Shown here in pieces: positions 34,267 to 45,373 of a DNA stretch of 64,000 nt. The position numbers and the translations under genes were made by a program. Under the pieces are notes generated by a model, which made no database searches, had not been told where the DNA came from, and saw only the letters and a program-made list of their open reading frames with translations. Where the stretch lies: contig WOFQ01000007.1 in NCBI GenBank assembly GCA_012184525.1, forward strand, positions 806,001 to 870,000, given 5' to 3'. Numbering within the stretch: the first letter of the stretch is position 1; each line of letters begins with the position of its first letter. This DNA is from Xenoacremonium recifei. Its lineage: Eukaryota > Ascomycota > Sordariomycetes > Hypocreales > Nectriaceae.

Positions 34267-36226
34267 ATGGTCTACTGCGGCAAGGCCTCCCAGGGCTGCC
34301 AGAACTGTCGAACTCGTCGCATCAAGGTGGGAGCTCCCGTCAATTGAGACTGCAACAGTAGCTGACCTTTTTATCTTCAGTGCGACAGAGTCAAGCCCGA
34401 ATGCTCGCAATGCCTCCGCGTGGCAAAGAAGTGCCCGGGCTATCGCGACCAGTTGTCGCTTATGTTCCGTGATGAAAGCACCAAGGTCATGCAGAGAGCG
34501 CACGCTCAATGGGGCGTAGGTGATGCTGACTTTCCAAGCACTCCTCTTCATGTTCATCCTTATCAAATATCTTCTTCTTCAACCCCTCTTTCAGTTGGGT
34601 CTGCCTCTTCTGCCGCTCTTCCACTTTCCTCCATCTCATCGACCCTCTCAACCTCTCCATCATTTACTCCGTGGGCAGCGTCACCCTTCTCACATGTCAA
34701 TCACCATTCAACTCCTATAAGCCCTCCGTCTCCGGCTCCTTCAAATCCACCGTCAGTCACTTCTTCCAAAACAATTCGCACAACTCCATTGCCTCCCCGA
34801 CTCTACACCCCCATCGATCCAAATCTTGAGGAACAAGGCTTCCAGTTCTATGTCAATCGTTACCTAGTTGGCCACCCAGATGAGCCTCGGAATGCCAATG
34901 ACCTCTCCAGTGCGTCGGAGTGGCTATGGAGTCCCTCATTACGAGACATAATCACAGCCATCGGCCTGGCCAGCTTGTCCAATCTCAGGGGGGACAAAGA
35001 CTTGATGTTAGCTGCCAGACGGAGATACGGTGCGGCTCTGCGTCAAACTGGGCAACTCGTCATGACCCGGACCATGCCCTCGTTTGAAGTGACCATGAGA
35101 GCCATCGTCAAACTTGCCATGTTTGAAGTAAGCCCACACACCACAAAATATCTCGACATGTATTTTTCCCTTCTGTCAACTAACACCGCGCTCAGCTTGT
35201 TAGAGGAACCAACCAAAACCTGGAGCAAGTAAACTCCCATGTCTTAGGTGCCATTGCATTATTACGGGCCTGGTGCCCCATGCCGAATACCCCCTTCAGT
35301 GGTGTTCGGGGCCTTGTGCAGCTTTGCTATTGCATGGTGAGAGGCTGAAGGCTGCACGAGACGTCAATGTGGCTAATCTCTGATAGTTCATACCTGCGCA
35401 TCTCGCTGCAGTCCCTCTTGCGCCATCATTCTTCGGTTGGGTAACTTTCAGCCGTTCGCTCCTAGATCCCGTGGATGCCCCTTCGTCAGAACTAGGCCTC
35501 TTGATCGCAGAGTTCGTCAAGATATCCTCTTATATACAGACTCATATCCTTTACGATGGTCAATCTCATGCAGCCAGTGCATTGCAACAACTCATACAGA
35601 TCGATAAAGCTTTGGCAGCGTGGGAAGCCGAACTACCAGATGTTTGGCAATATCGCACAGTAAATGCTCCTCATTTGCCTCCTACTGCCATCTTCCGGGG
35701 GCAATATCACATTTACTACGACATGTGGTTTGCCCGCATGTGGGCGCACTACCGCTGGGCTCGAATTCTCGCCAACCAAACCATCCTTGAGTTCTTGGAT
35801 GCCCATCCAAAATCTGGATATTCATTGGTGACCGCAGCAGAGCGCACTGGTCACTTCAAAACCATGCAGAACTACGCAAGAGATATGCTTGTGAGCACTC
35901 CAAGCCACTGGCGACATCCACTTCTCGATGAGACCACACTCGTTCCAGTCGTGAAGCCTGGTGGTGCCGGATCGGGGGCAGCCGGGATACCAGTCCTCCT
36001 CTTCCAGATCAAGGTCGCTGGATGCGCTCCAGGGCTTCCGAGGGAATACTTTGACTGGGTCTATGGGGTCATAGAAACTATTTGGTGTGATCTGGGTATG
36101 CTTCATGCGAAAACGATGATGGAATCCATGGTCGCCCATCGAGACGCCACGATGAAGGCGAAAGAGAAGGCAAATCACTTGAACGAAGCTTCAGTACCTG
36201 GAGTTTCAGAGTTATCCCCTCCGTAA
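34267..36226 (+). CDS. Zn2Cys6 transcription factor, paralogue of the gene at 8978-11048
   Basis: Four exons (34267-34326, 34381-35127, 35196-35336, 35387-36226) with introns of 54, 68 and 50 bp give 595 residues. Cysteines at 11, 14, 21, 28, 31 and 38 have the same spacing as in the first regulator; both begin MVYCGK, and both have a phase-0 intron after codon 20. PGYR and LMFRDES follow the cluster in both. A Ser/Pro/Thr-rich linker leads to the DUF3468-type helical domain (LEEQGFQFYVNRYLVGH). This copy has two extra introns. Targets are unknown; no metabolic gene cluster is adjacent. Confidence 0.93.
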
Positions 36227-37000
36227 TAGGGACTTCTGCTGTTTACTTCAGACTGCATATGGGAGGGCGTTTTGTAGCATATTGGGCAACGTATATCCGG
36301 CTTATGACTGTGGTCGTTGTCCCCGGCTTTATCAGGAATTGGTGCATCATATCCAACGAGGCCGCTGGATTTTGGGTTTCTTTCGGGGCGAGGTAATGGT
36401 CAAATACAACATGCCTCACGGCTTTGGCTATATTATTAAACTCTTGTGCAAAGTCGTAAAGTGATTATCCAGGTAGGTATGACAAGAAAATTCCATGACG
36501 CTGATTCATTGAATTTCAAAGTGATTGATTCGCAGAGTAGTTGTATTTAACATCAACTGACCACAACATCAAACCAACTACACGAATTTTCCCCCAACCA
36601 AAGAATAAATTAAAATTGTTGAACAATACCAACGATTGACAATTAACTTCCAGAGGGCCTATTCATGCTAATAATCACCTACCCTGCAGAGACATTGTTG
36701 TCGCCGAAGGCGGATTTACTCCATCAGGCAATATGCGGGGAGCACGTGCCACATGACTAAGAAACCCGACTTATGGGTTGCGTTTCCACTTCTTTGTTCG
36801 CGGAGTAGCCTAAGATAGCCAGCTTTTAGGCACGCATTCAACTCCACACTCTTATCGCGACATCGAATCCAGCCCAAACCCCTGTTCGTCCATCGAATTG
36901 CATCAATATTCCATCCCGTCTCGGCCAAGACTTCATATAGTCCGGAGATTTCTTGCCTCCAAGCCGTTCCAAAACCTCACCGCGGTAGTCTCTTACGATC
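36227..37000. promoter_or_regulatory. Intergenic, 774 bp, AT-rich
   Basis: 3' flank of the Zn2Cys6 gene and promoter of SGF73. The stretch 36460-36660 is clearly AT richer than its surroundings. A 60-codon frame at 36282-36464 has no support as a gene. Confidence 0.5.
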
Positions 37001-38501
37001 ATGGCTACCGATGGAGAGCCTCGTAAGGGTAAGTGGACGATCCCAATGGTCCAACAAGTCGCGAAGCCTAACCGCGTCGCATAGGCGAGGAAACTACCAT
37101 CAAAGTCGCATCGAAGAAAGCCTCGAACTCGAAGAGTGGCCACATAAAACTGAAGAAGCCCGCACCGAAGCACAGCAAACCGGGGAACTGGATGGATGGA
37201 AGCGTTGTTGAAGGTTTGACTGACTCAGATTCCTGTCCTTGACAACCATGAAGCTCATGATCGCGACTTCAGACAAGAAGAAGAACGGCTCCGCAACTTC
37301 GACGGCAGCTGCATCGCCCGGACCTGTGGTCAATCAACTGGACGATAATGCGCGCGAAACGTTTGCGACCGGACGACCCCTCGAGGACAGCCCCGATTTA
37401 CAACAGTGCAAGCACTGCAAGAAGAGCATCCTCAAGACTGCCGCCAAAGCTCATATAGCGCAATGTCTACGACTGAAGAAGGAGAAAGCCCAGCGGAAGA
37501 AAGAGGCGCGAGAGGCGCGAGAGCGTGCCAAAGAGGCAGCAAGAGAAGAAGAGGCTCGGAAGAATGACGACGGCGATGGTGACGCCAAGGGAGACGACGA
37601 TAGCGATGGAGACGAGGGCATCCCTCCGGAGAAGAAGTCTACGGGCAGCAAGACGGCAAAGAAAGCTGCGGGGAAGACACCTGGCAGTGACAACAAGGGC
37701 AAGAAGCGGAAGGCTGATGGCGAGCCTGATAACCGCCCCAAGACGAAGAAGAAGAAGGACGAGCCCAAGGCCAAGGTTCCCAAACCCAAAGGTACGTTCA
37801 AGGATTAAAGTCACTCTGAAGCTCATTTCTAACTCAACATATCTAGGCCCTGTAGACGTTGAGCGACAGTGTGGTGTCATATTGGCTAATGGCCAACCGT
37901 GCGCCCGGTCCTTGACTTGCAAGAGCCATTCCATGGGAGCGAAGCGAGCTGTTGCTGGGCGATCTCTGCCATATGACATGCTTCTGGCTGCTTATCAGAA
38001 AAAGAACCAGGCCAAACAGCAAAGTTAGTAGCCCCTTATCTCTCCTAATGAGAATCAAAGAAGGACAGTGTCGCTAACAAGCTACCAACAGAGGCTGCTC
38101 TCGACGCAAATGCGCCTGTCGAGGACGAAGACGAGGTCAACAACGGCCCCGTCGACTCAGACGAGGAAACAGCCGCCGTAATGGGTGCCCTCGCGCACTG
38201 GAAGCCGCAGCCCGTCGTCCAACAGCCGACATTCGCGCCTATCAAGCGCACATATCAGCTATCACGCCTACACGAGCAGCTGCAGATGGCCACCAACGGC
38301 GGCCGCACCAACATCTTCCAGGTCGTCGGCTTCGGCGCCCAAAAGCTCCCCGAGGGCCACCCCGGCCTAGACACCGAGGACGCCCCCGGCGAGCTGGACT
38401 TCAGCTCCGTCGGCTTCGGCGGCACTCCCCGATCCGCGAGCTTCGCCCTCCCTGGCACCGTGACGCCGCAGCGCAGGACGTCGATTGCGAGTCGAGGCTA
38501 G
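37001..38501 (+). CDS. SGF73: SAGA complex subunit SGF73 (ataxin-7 family)
   Basis: Five exons (37001-37028, 37085-37213, 37273-37791, 37847-38023, 38092-38501) give 420 residues. A C2H2-like zinc motif (CKHCKKSIL...HIAQCL) lies near 98-120. A long Lys/Glu/Asp-rich linker follows, then the SCA7 domain from about 226 (QCGVILANGQPCARSLTCKSH). Sgf73 anchors the Ubp8 deubiquitinase module to SAGA, which removes ubiquitin from histone H2B. The second intron uses GTTTGA, a weak donor, but it is the only one that avoids an in-frame stop and keeps phase. The C-terminus is Gly/Ser/Pro rich and ends RTSIASRG. Confidence 0.93.
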
Positions 38502-38999
38502 GATCCGACTTAGAGACTCTTGGGTTGTTCTTGACTTTTTTTTTTACTTTTTTTTGGATAATCACGCTCTTTACGGTTATGAAGCAGGTGTTGCGGCGTT
38601 GGGACGGGCAGGGCTGGGATATCACCTGGATGAGGCTTGGATGACGAGGGATTGCATTCATTTTGGGACAAGATTGGTATGCCTGCATTGATATCCGGGA
38701 CTTATGAGTACACATATACACAGAGCCAGAAGATAAGACAAACATTGAATATTTGGTGTTCTTTGGGTGAAGTCGTGGTCGTGAAGTCTATCCTAGCCTC
38801 GGGCACGCGATCGTCACATGCAAGTTTGGACGCTAGCGGGATGACGTCGTGGTTCTTCCTCGGGTCTGGATGGACCACCAGCGCCGTGTGTTGCTACACT
38901 ACCTACCTCCCTTCGCATGCAAATTGCCAATTCTTCCTCTACATCTAATCAACGACGTTTCCACACACTCAATCGAGCTGATTGAGCCCTCCCCTCGCG
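38502..38999. promoter_or_regulatory. Intergenic between SGF73 and carrier gene
   Basis: 498 bp in a tandem gene pair. A T-rich run near 38535-38560 is probably the 3' end of SGF73. Nothing else is evident. Confidence 0.45.
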
Positions 39000-40019
39000 A
39001 TGCCGTCCAACCAGGCCCTCAACGCGCTGGGCCATGCCGTCTCAGGCTCCATCGGCACGGCCATCTCGACGGCCGCGCTGTACCCGCTGGACTTGGTGAC
39101 GACGCGGCTCAAGGCGCAATCGCGCAGCGAGAAGGACGCGGGACCGGACACGACGCACTACGACGGCGTGGTGAGCGCGCTGCGGGGGATTGTGGCGCGG
39201 GAGGGCGGCGTGGCGGCGCTGTATCGTGGGTTGGGCGAGGATGTGGCCAAGTCGGTAGCGGACAGCTTCCTGTTCTTCGGCTTCTACAGCTACCTGCGGC
39301 CGCGACGGCGGCGGGCGCGGGCGGTCGAGGAGCTGGCGGTGGGAGCGCTGGCGGGGGCGTGTGCGCGGGCGGTGACGACGCCGATGGCCAACGTGGTGGC
39401 GCGGCGGCAGGCGGGCGAGGCGACGGGGACGGTGTGGGAGGTTCTCGCGGCGTTGCGGCGGCAGGGCGGGCTGTGGTCGGGCTACTCGGCGACGTTGGTA
39501 TTGACGCTGAACCCGGGCATCACGTTCCTGGTCGACCGGCGGCTGGCGGCGCGCATTATCCCGGCACTGGAGGACGAAGATATCCCGGTGGCGTGGATTG
39601 CGTTCCTGATTGCGGCGTGGAGCAAGGCGACGGCGACGGCCGTCATGTATCCGTTCCAGACGGGCAAGACGCGGCTGCAGATGGCGGGCGAGAGACTGCC
39701 CGAGCATCGATCTGAAAAGGGGGGAGAGACTCAGGGAGAGCCAAAGGACGAGCAGAACGCGGAGACTCAACGGAGATACGTGCGCGTGCTGAAGAAGCTT
39801 GTTGCGCTGCTGGACCAAACCATTTTCGGCGTCATCTTCCGTATCATCAAGGACGAGGGGGTGCTGGCCCTGTATGCGGGAATCCGTGGGGAGCTTCTCA
39901 AGAGCTTCTTCAGCCACGGGTTGACGATGCTCACCAAAGGCCTGATCCATCGACTCGTCATTCGGCTGTGGTACTTGCTGTTGCCATATCTCAAGCAGCG
40001 CAGGCTTCAGCTCAAATGA
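39000..40019 (+). CDS. ANT1: Peroxisomal adenine nucleotide carrier (PMP47/ANT1 type)
   Basis: A single exon of 339 residues with the three-repeat plan of the mitochondrial carrier family. The first repeat carries YPLDLVTTRLKAQ, the third YPFQTGKTRLQM; the middle one is degenerate (TTPMANVVARRQ). The N-terminus has no targeting extension. Closest in kind to Candida PMP47 and yeast Ant1, which bring ATP into peroxisomes so that medium-chain fatty acids can be activated. A hydrophilic loop (SEKGGETQGEPKDEQN) before the third repeat is longer than usual. The GC-rich coding sequence gives long antisense frames, which I treat as shadows. Confidence 0.9.
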   Translation: MPSNQALNALGHAVSGSIGTAISTAALYPLDLVTTRLKAQSRSEKDAGPDTTHYDGVVSALRGIVAREGGVAALYRGLGEDVAKSVADSFLFFGFYSYLRPRRRRARAVEELAVGALAGACARAVTTPMANVVARRQAGEATGTVWEVLAALRRQGGLWSGYSATLVLTLNPGITFLVDRRLAARIIPALEDEDIPVAWIAFLIAAWSKATATAVMYPFQTGKTRLQMAGERLPEHRSEKGGETQGEPKDEQNAETQRRYVRVLKKLVALLDQTIFGVIFRIIKDEGVLALYAGIRGELLKSFFSHGLTMLTKGLIHRLVIRLWYLLLPYLKQRRLQLK

Positions 40020-40130
40020 GGAGAATGGCCTCGAGAATATCTGCACTTGTTCGCCCCTTGGACGAATTGGGCTTGCAAAGAGAACACATGGATTGGGGGT
40101 TTGATACAATCCCGAATGCAATGACTTGGA

Positions 40131-41303
40131 TCAGCATTGGAAAGCAACAGTTGACTTCTCTACGGTGCTGGTGCCGCGAGCTGAAAAGCCAGTCCCTTCT
40201 GATCGGAGAGCAACTAGCCCAGGTATCGACGAAGACTGAGAGGCATCGCCATTCTGAACCTTCGAGGAGAGGGGAGTGTCACAGACATAACAGGCTGCAG
40301 GAGGCTCCTCTGGAGAAGACGACTTCTTCGCCGAGGGAACCATAAATTGCTTGACGCAGCTGTGGCAGAGAACATGGCCGCAATGCTTGGCCATCATCGG
40401 ACTCGACGAGTTGGTGAGCAACTTGAGGCAAGAAGGGCAGACTCTCTTCTTCTCGTCGGATGACGAGTCTGCATCTTCGCGGAAGTTGATGGTGATAAGG
40501 CTGTTCAGGGATAAGGCGTGGGTGTCGTTCGCCTTGGAGTTGGGGCATGTGGGCATCGTTTTGGCCTTCTTTTCGACAGGCGGTGCTTTGCTGGACTGGA
40601 TATCGGGCGTAAGAGAAGGGGTCCAGAAGGATGGGAGGGTTGGTTTCGCAGCCTGTGATGTTCATCGTCAGCTTTATACTCCAAGTGACAGCAGTAGATA
40701 GTAGAACAAGCCTTTTCGTCGTCAATTGCCTTTCTCGCCTTGACTCTATCCTCCTGCGCAATTCGCTTGAGCTCGTCTTCGTCCAAAGAGAACTTTCTCT
40801 TCGTCCCTATCGCAACCAACGCACCGTCCTCCTCCGGTTTGCTATCGCGGCGTTCGGGTCCTTGCTGCGGCCGTTTGCTCGGACGATCCAGCCCGGCCTG
40901 AGTCAGCTCAAAGTCTTGAACCGCACGCTGCTGGTCCTCCTCGTCTTCCAAGGCCTGCGATCGCGCCGTCTCAGCCTCAGCATGCTTGCGAGCCTTCTCC
41001 GCGCGCTTGATATCCTTCTTCTGGGCCAAGATGTTGGCGAGGGCGCACTCGCGGCAGAAGATGTCGCCGCGGCGACAGCACACGGGCTCGCGCGCGATAC
41101 CGAGACATAGACCGCAGGACCCGAACGGCAGGAAGGAATCGCGGTTCAGGCGGGCGCTGTTGGAGCTCCAGTTGGATTTGGCGAGGGCGCGCTCGTGCGA
41201 AGTGAAGACGGGCCGGGAGGTGTTTCGTTTGCCTGTCGGAGTCAATTGGTCAGCGACTGCGGGTTGAAGAAGAGGGTAGGGCGGTCTAATTACTGTGCGA
41301 CAT
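40131..41303 (-). CDS. NOSIP: NOSIP-like RING/U-box protein
   Basis: Three exons (41303-41294, 41232-40712, 40652-40131) give 350 residues. The first exon is 10 nt (ATG TCG CAC A). The N-terminal zf-NOSIP module shows CGLCLGIAREPVCC and GDIFCRECAL; a coiled, charged stretch follows; a second RING-like module lies at about 249-301 (CPSCLKLL, CGHVLCHSC, CYVC). The family includes nuclear E3 ligases found with spliceosomes; animal NOSIP also binds nitric oxide synthase. The second intron (40711-40653, 59 bp) starts with GC rather than GT; no GT donor keeps the frame. The 3' end converges on the carrier gene. Confidence 0.9.
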
Positions 41304-41709
41304 CTTGGACGAGGCGTTGGAGAGACTGGAGGAGGATAGCGAGGCTTGACAGGCTAATGATAATTGTAAGACCAGGCCTGTATCTCAAGACCCATGTCGA
41401 CGTGAAGTCTTGACTGTGCGAGCCGCCCGTAAAGAACTGTGCCTGCCCATGTTGAGTCCCACCTTCCCCATGGAAAATTCAGGCAGTTGCCGCGCCTGAA
41501 CGCGCCCCAGCAGCACCTTCCATGCGCTGTGCCTTGCAGCCGGCCGGAGAGCCGCCCGAAAAAAAAATATCCCGAGCTTCAGAAGCTCGCTCCTCAACAT
41601 TTTCGTGCTCACTCCCTTACGCTCCTTTTTCCACGAATTGACTCGGGCGAGACGCCTCGCAATGCGGCACGGCTCTTCGTCCATCCCGGAGCCCTAGCGA
41701 TCCTTCACC
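41304..41709. promoter_or_regulatory. Divergent promoter NOSIP-like / tafazzin
   Basis: 406 bp between divergent starts. No tandem repeat or clear box is visible. An A-run occurs near 41560-41570. Confidence 0.45.
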
Positions 41710-42884
41710 ATGTCCGGGCCGCCTACTCCTGCGCGGCCCAGCCTGTCATGGCGGCTGGGGTCGATGGCCGTCATGGGTTCCGTTGGTGTGCTCTCACGAG
41801 CGTTTCTTTATGGTCTGAATGATCTTGAGGTGCGCGGCCTGGATAACCTCCTGGGTGTTCTTGATCGACGGAAAGCCCAGGGCCGTTCTCGGGGCCTCTT
41901 GACTGTTTGCAATCATGTTGCCGTGTATGGACACCTCTTACTTGGTCATCATGGTGACTTACATGACTGACTTACTCTGGCTAGGCTCGACGATCCTCTC
42001 ATTTGGGGCATCCTGCCTTTACGATACTGTTTCAATGTTAATAACCTGCGCTGGGGCCTTGGTGCCCATGACATCTGCTTCAAAAACCAGTATGTTTTCC
42101 CATAAGGCCGCCGGACGACTGACCGGGTCTGGCCTCCCGCCTTCATGAGCTTGACCCCTGAACGAGACACAGGGCAACGTCTACTTTCTTCAGCCTCGGC
42201 CAAGTCCTTCCAACCCACCGGCTCTGGCACTCACCACACGGCGGCCTCTTCCAGCCGACCATGACCCAAGCCGTCAAGCTCCTCTCCGGCTCAACGGCCT
42301 CCCCCGAGTCGGAGCAGCTCTCCTTTTCCACCACCGGCCGCGACGCTTTCCGCGCCCCGGCCGCCTACGCCTCCAACCGCAACGCCTGGGTCCACGTCTT
42401 CCCCGAGGCCTGCTGTCACCAGAGCGCCGATAACGGCCTGCGGTACTTCAAATGGGGAGTCTCGCGCCTCATTCTCGAAAGTGACCCGGCCCCTGAGTTC
42501 ATCCCCATGTTTGTGCATGGCACCCAGAACATCATGCCCGAGGAACGCAAGTGGCCACGTTGGGCGCCACGCATTGGCAACAAGGTCAGAGTCGCCATCG
42601 GCGAGCCTACCGACGTCGACGCGCTCTTTGGACCGCAGCGGGAAGCCTGGAAACGGCTGGCTGAGAAGAACGACCCTGAGGCGCTGCGGAGCAGTCCCGA
42701 GGCCGTCGAGCTGAGGATCTCTGTGGCTAGAAAAGTGCGGGATGAGATTCAGAAGCTGAGACTAAGCCTCGGCTTTCCTGCAGAGGAGGACGAGACGGCC
42801 GCGCTGGCCGAGACCTGGGCCAAGGAGCCCAATGTTAAGAAGTTCAAGAGTCCTGTAGACGGCAGCCTTGTAAACAGGGTATAA
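41710..42884 (+). CDS. TAZ1: Tafazzin-type cardiolipin transacylase
   Basis: Three exons (41710-41924, 41985-42089, 42173-42884) with introns of 60 and 83 bp give 343 residues. The acyltransferase motif H-X4-D is H69-V-A-V-L-D74, formed across the first splice site. FFSLGQVLPTHR and HGGLFQPTM follow, then FPEACCHQ and PMFVHGTQNIMPE. Tafazzin remodels cardiolipin acyl chains on the mitochondrial membrane facing the intermembrane space. The conserved FPEG is FPEA here, and the following segment reads CCHQSADNGLRYFKWG. The family call is certain; activity should still be tested because of that change. Confidence 0.94.
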
Positions 42885-43600
42885 AGTGGCTGCCACAGCG
42901 TTGTTTTACAAAAGCATGTTCATATTTCTTTTGGCTACCTCGTGAATAGTCACGCTGTGGCTGTCAGGGGCTGTAAAATAAAACAAGACGAAGACGACGC
43001 TTGCAATGAGCGTCGACAAATCCATGATCCAATCCTTCGCTTCGTTCCCTCCAGTCTAATGATGCAAACTGCAGTCCCAAAACTCCGTGATACTCTTCCT
43101 GAATTAGAAACAACAAAATTATGCGCTCCTAGAGCCTCGCTCCCCTGCGGAAAAGGAAAACAGTACCAGATATCGTCCCTTCACAACGGCGGATTTCCCT
43201 CCGGTTGTAGTGGTGAGTCTGGTATTCGGAAGAAATTTGGGAATCCCATTGGCGGTAGGTATACCGGTTTATGAAATCATGGATGGGATGGGGGTGGTTG
43301 AGGTCCCGGTGGTAATTGGGATCCTGGTTATGATTGATGCTCCGCTTGTGGTTGTGGTTCATGTCCCAGTTGTGATTTATGTACCCATTGTGGTCGATCT
43401 CCCGGTTGTAGTCGATATCCCGTTTGAGGTGGTGGAAATCCCGGTGCTGATTCATGTAGACATTCCGGTGGTGCTCCATTTAGAAGAAGTCCCCGAGGTG
43501 GGCCATATACAGGTTGTGGTTGAAGAGTTATTTGAGGAGCCGGTGATGGCATTCCACGTGGGCGCGGGAGGACATCCTCTGGGCGTTGAGGAGTAGAACC
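42885..43600. other. Convergent intergenic region, TAZ1 / PHO85
   Basis: 716 bp between two converging genes. The first 300 bp hold nothing notable. The remainder contains a degenerate tandem repeat, listed separately. Confidence 0.5.
43296..43478 (+). repeat. Degenerate ~18-bp tandem repeat in PHO85 3' flank
   Basis: About nine or ten units of 17-24 bp resemble GGTTGTGRTYVATRTCCC; clear copies begin at GGTTGTAGTCGATATCCC and AGTTGTGATTTATGTACC. The units are diverged but stay close to multiples of three, so both strands stay open (periodic V/I/P on plus, N/H/D on minus). It starts about 120 bp beyond the PHO85 stop. Confidence 0.7.
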
Positions 43601-44680
43601 CTAGTACGCATCAAAGCCTTGGCTCGGCACAGTTTGGGTGTAGGCGCGGGCTTGAGCCTGGAGGGCTTGATGTTGTTGGTGCTGTGCCGCCGCCTGCTGC
43701 TGCTGTTGTTGCTGATGCATCACCAGATCGTTGAACCAGGGGTGTTGGAGGGCATCGTGGGCGCTGATGCGTAGCTCGGGGCGCAACTGGAGCATACGTT
43801 GGAGCAGGTCGATGCCGGTCGGGTCGATGGCGGGCAGGATGTTGCGGAGATCCTGAGTAGCGTACATCTGGAAGGTCGGCTTGTACTCGGGGAACTGGGT
43901 GATACCGGGCCAGGTGCGCTCGGTAGGTGTGCCCATGATGCGGAAGATTCTGATGATCTGGTCCTCGTTTGTGGTACCTGGGAAGAGCGGGCGACCAGTG
44001 AACATCTCAGCCATGATGCAGCCCGCCGACCAGATATCGATGCTAGTGTTGTATGTTCGGCTGCCGAGCAGGACGTCGGGTGCGCGGTACCAGAGCGTCA
44101 CGACCTCGTTCGAAAAGGTGTTCACTGGGATGCCGAAGGCGCGGGCCAGGCCGAAGTCGCCCAGCTTGAGGACGCCCTTACTGTTGATGAGCAAGTTCTG
44201 GGGCTTCAGGTCGCGGTGCAGCACGCGGTTCTGGTGGCAGAAGTCGATGCCCTTGAGCAGCTGGTACATGAAGGACTTGATAGTGGCCGGCTTGAGGGCG
44301 CCGCGCTCGCCGTGGGTGTCCATGTAGCGCTTCAGATCGCCATCCATGTACTCGAACACCAGCATCAGTTTGTTCTCGGTGTGAATAACATCGTGCAGAC
44401 CGACGATGTTCTCGTGCTTCAGTTCTTTCATAAGCGAGATCTCGCGGATCGCAGTCGACGGGGTTCCCTCTTCCGAGTCGAGATGGATTTCTTTGAGGGC
44501 GACGAGTTCGCCGGTCTGGCGGTTCCGGCCCTTGAAGACCTGTGATGGTGGCGGCTGTTAGCAGGGCTGGCTGGGCAGCAAGCGGGCGAGGGGGCGCCGC
44601 TGGTAACTCACAGTGGCATAAGTGCCTTCGCCCAGCTTCTCCAGCTGCTGGAACGAGCTGGGATGGCGTTTTCCGTCCAT
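43601..44680 (-). CDS. PHO85: PHO85-type cyclin-dependent kinase
   Basis: Exons 44680-44612 and 44539-43601, with a 72-bp intron, give 335 residues. The glycine loop is GEGTYAT near 18-24, split by the intron. K39 (VALK), PSTAIRE at 50-56, HRDLKPQN, DFGLAR and APDVLLGS follow. The C-terminus is Gln rich (a run near HQQQQQQQ) and ends SQGFDAY. Pho85/PhoA kinases, with many partner cyclins, control phosphate and nutrient responses, polarity and development. CDK1 is unlikely because of the Gln-rich tail and the PHO85-type insert after DFG (AFGIPVNTFSNEVVTLWY). Confidence 0.95.
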
Positions 44681-45373
44681 GATGAATGAGGGCGATGGTG
44701 CGGAAGGATGCTGCTAGCGATATGTGCTCATGGATAGAAGAGGTTGAGCCGGGTGGTGGTGGTGGGCGATTTTTTAAGGTCCGATGGGACGGGACCGGGA
44801 GCCTAAGGATACCGCGATGCAGGTACTCTAGAGGGAATGAGACCAGTCGCAGGGCTCTTCTTTGCCGCTGCTAGGTTGGTTAGGCGCCGCTATTCTGTCG
44901 CCCTTGCCTCTGTAGATTGACTCAGGGATCCTGGGCCATCCCTTGGCAAGGAGGGGTTGAGGGAGGTCCCAGTTAGCCGCCCTGGCCAGCTCCTCCCCGC
45001 TTAAGCAAATCGCTCTCCCTGCTGTTAGTGCACCACAGCAATATCGCTCTAAGCAGACGCGCCCACGTTAAGCCCCTCCCCCCACCTGGCACGTACCACC
45101 TTATCGCCCCATTATCATCATATCACCTATCAGCTTAGCGGACGCGCCTGGCGCCCAACAGATGGGAATCAAGCCATCGTCATCGAGCAGCGCCGCATCA
45201 CCATCAGCGGTGGTCACGCTCCGCATTCGCATCAACCATCCTCCGTCACCGCAACTGATCTCCCTCGTTTCCGGTGGCCAGGTCCTGGTCTTTCAATAAT
45301 TAAAATACTTTGACTTGTTTGAACAAAGGCATCAAACTACTCTCTTTCGTCTTATCAATACATCTTGTTCGAT
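44681..45373. promoter_or_regulatory. Divergent promoter PHO85 / septin-like gene
   Basis: 693 bp between divergent starts. C-rich tracts (45070-45090) and ATCA-rich sequence (45112-45140) are present. No coding exon could be supported. Confidence 0.45.

Noticed and set aside
36282..36464. 60-codon frame downstream of the second Zn2Cys6 gene
   Set aside because: Short, featureless and in an AT-rich 3' flank.
39042..40121. 359-codon minus-strand frame opposite the peroxisomal carrier
   Set aside because: Shadow of a GC-rich single-exon gene; Arg/His/Pro-rich nonsense composition.
43129..43596. Either repeat frame as a real gene or a PHO85 C-terminal extension
   Set aside because: PHO85 ends with a normal tail at 43601 and no splice join into the repeat is supported; kept as a repeat and a finding.
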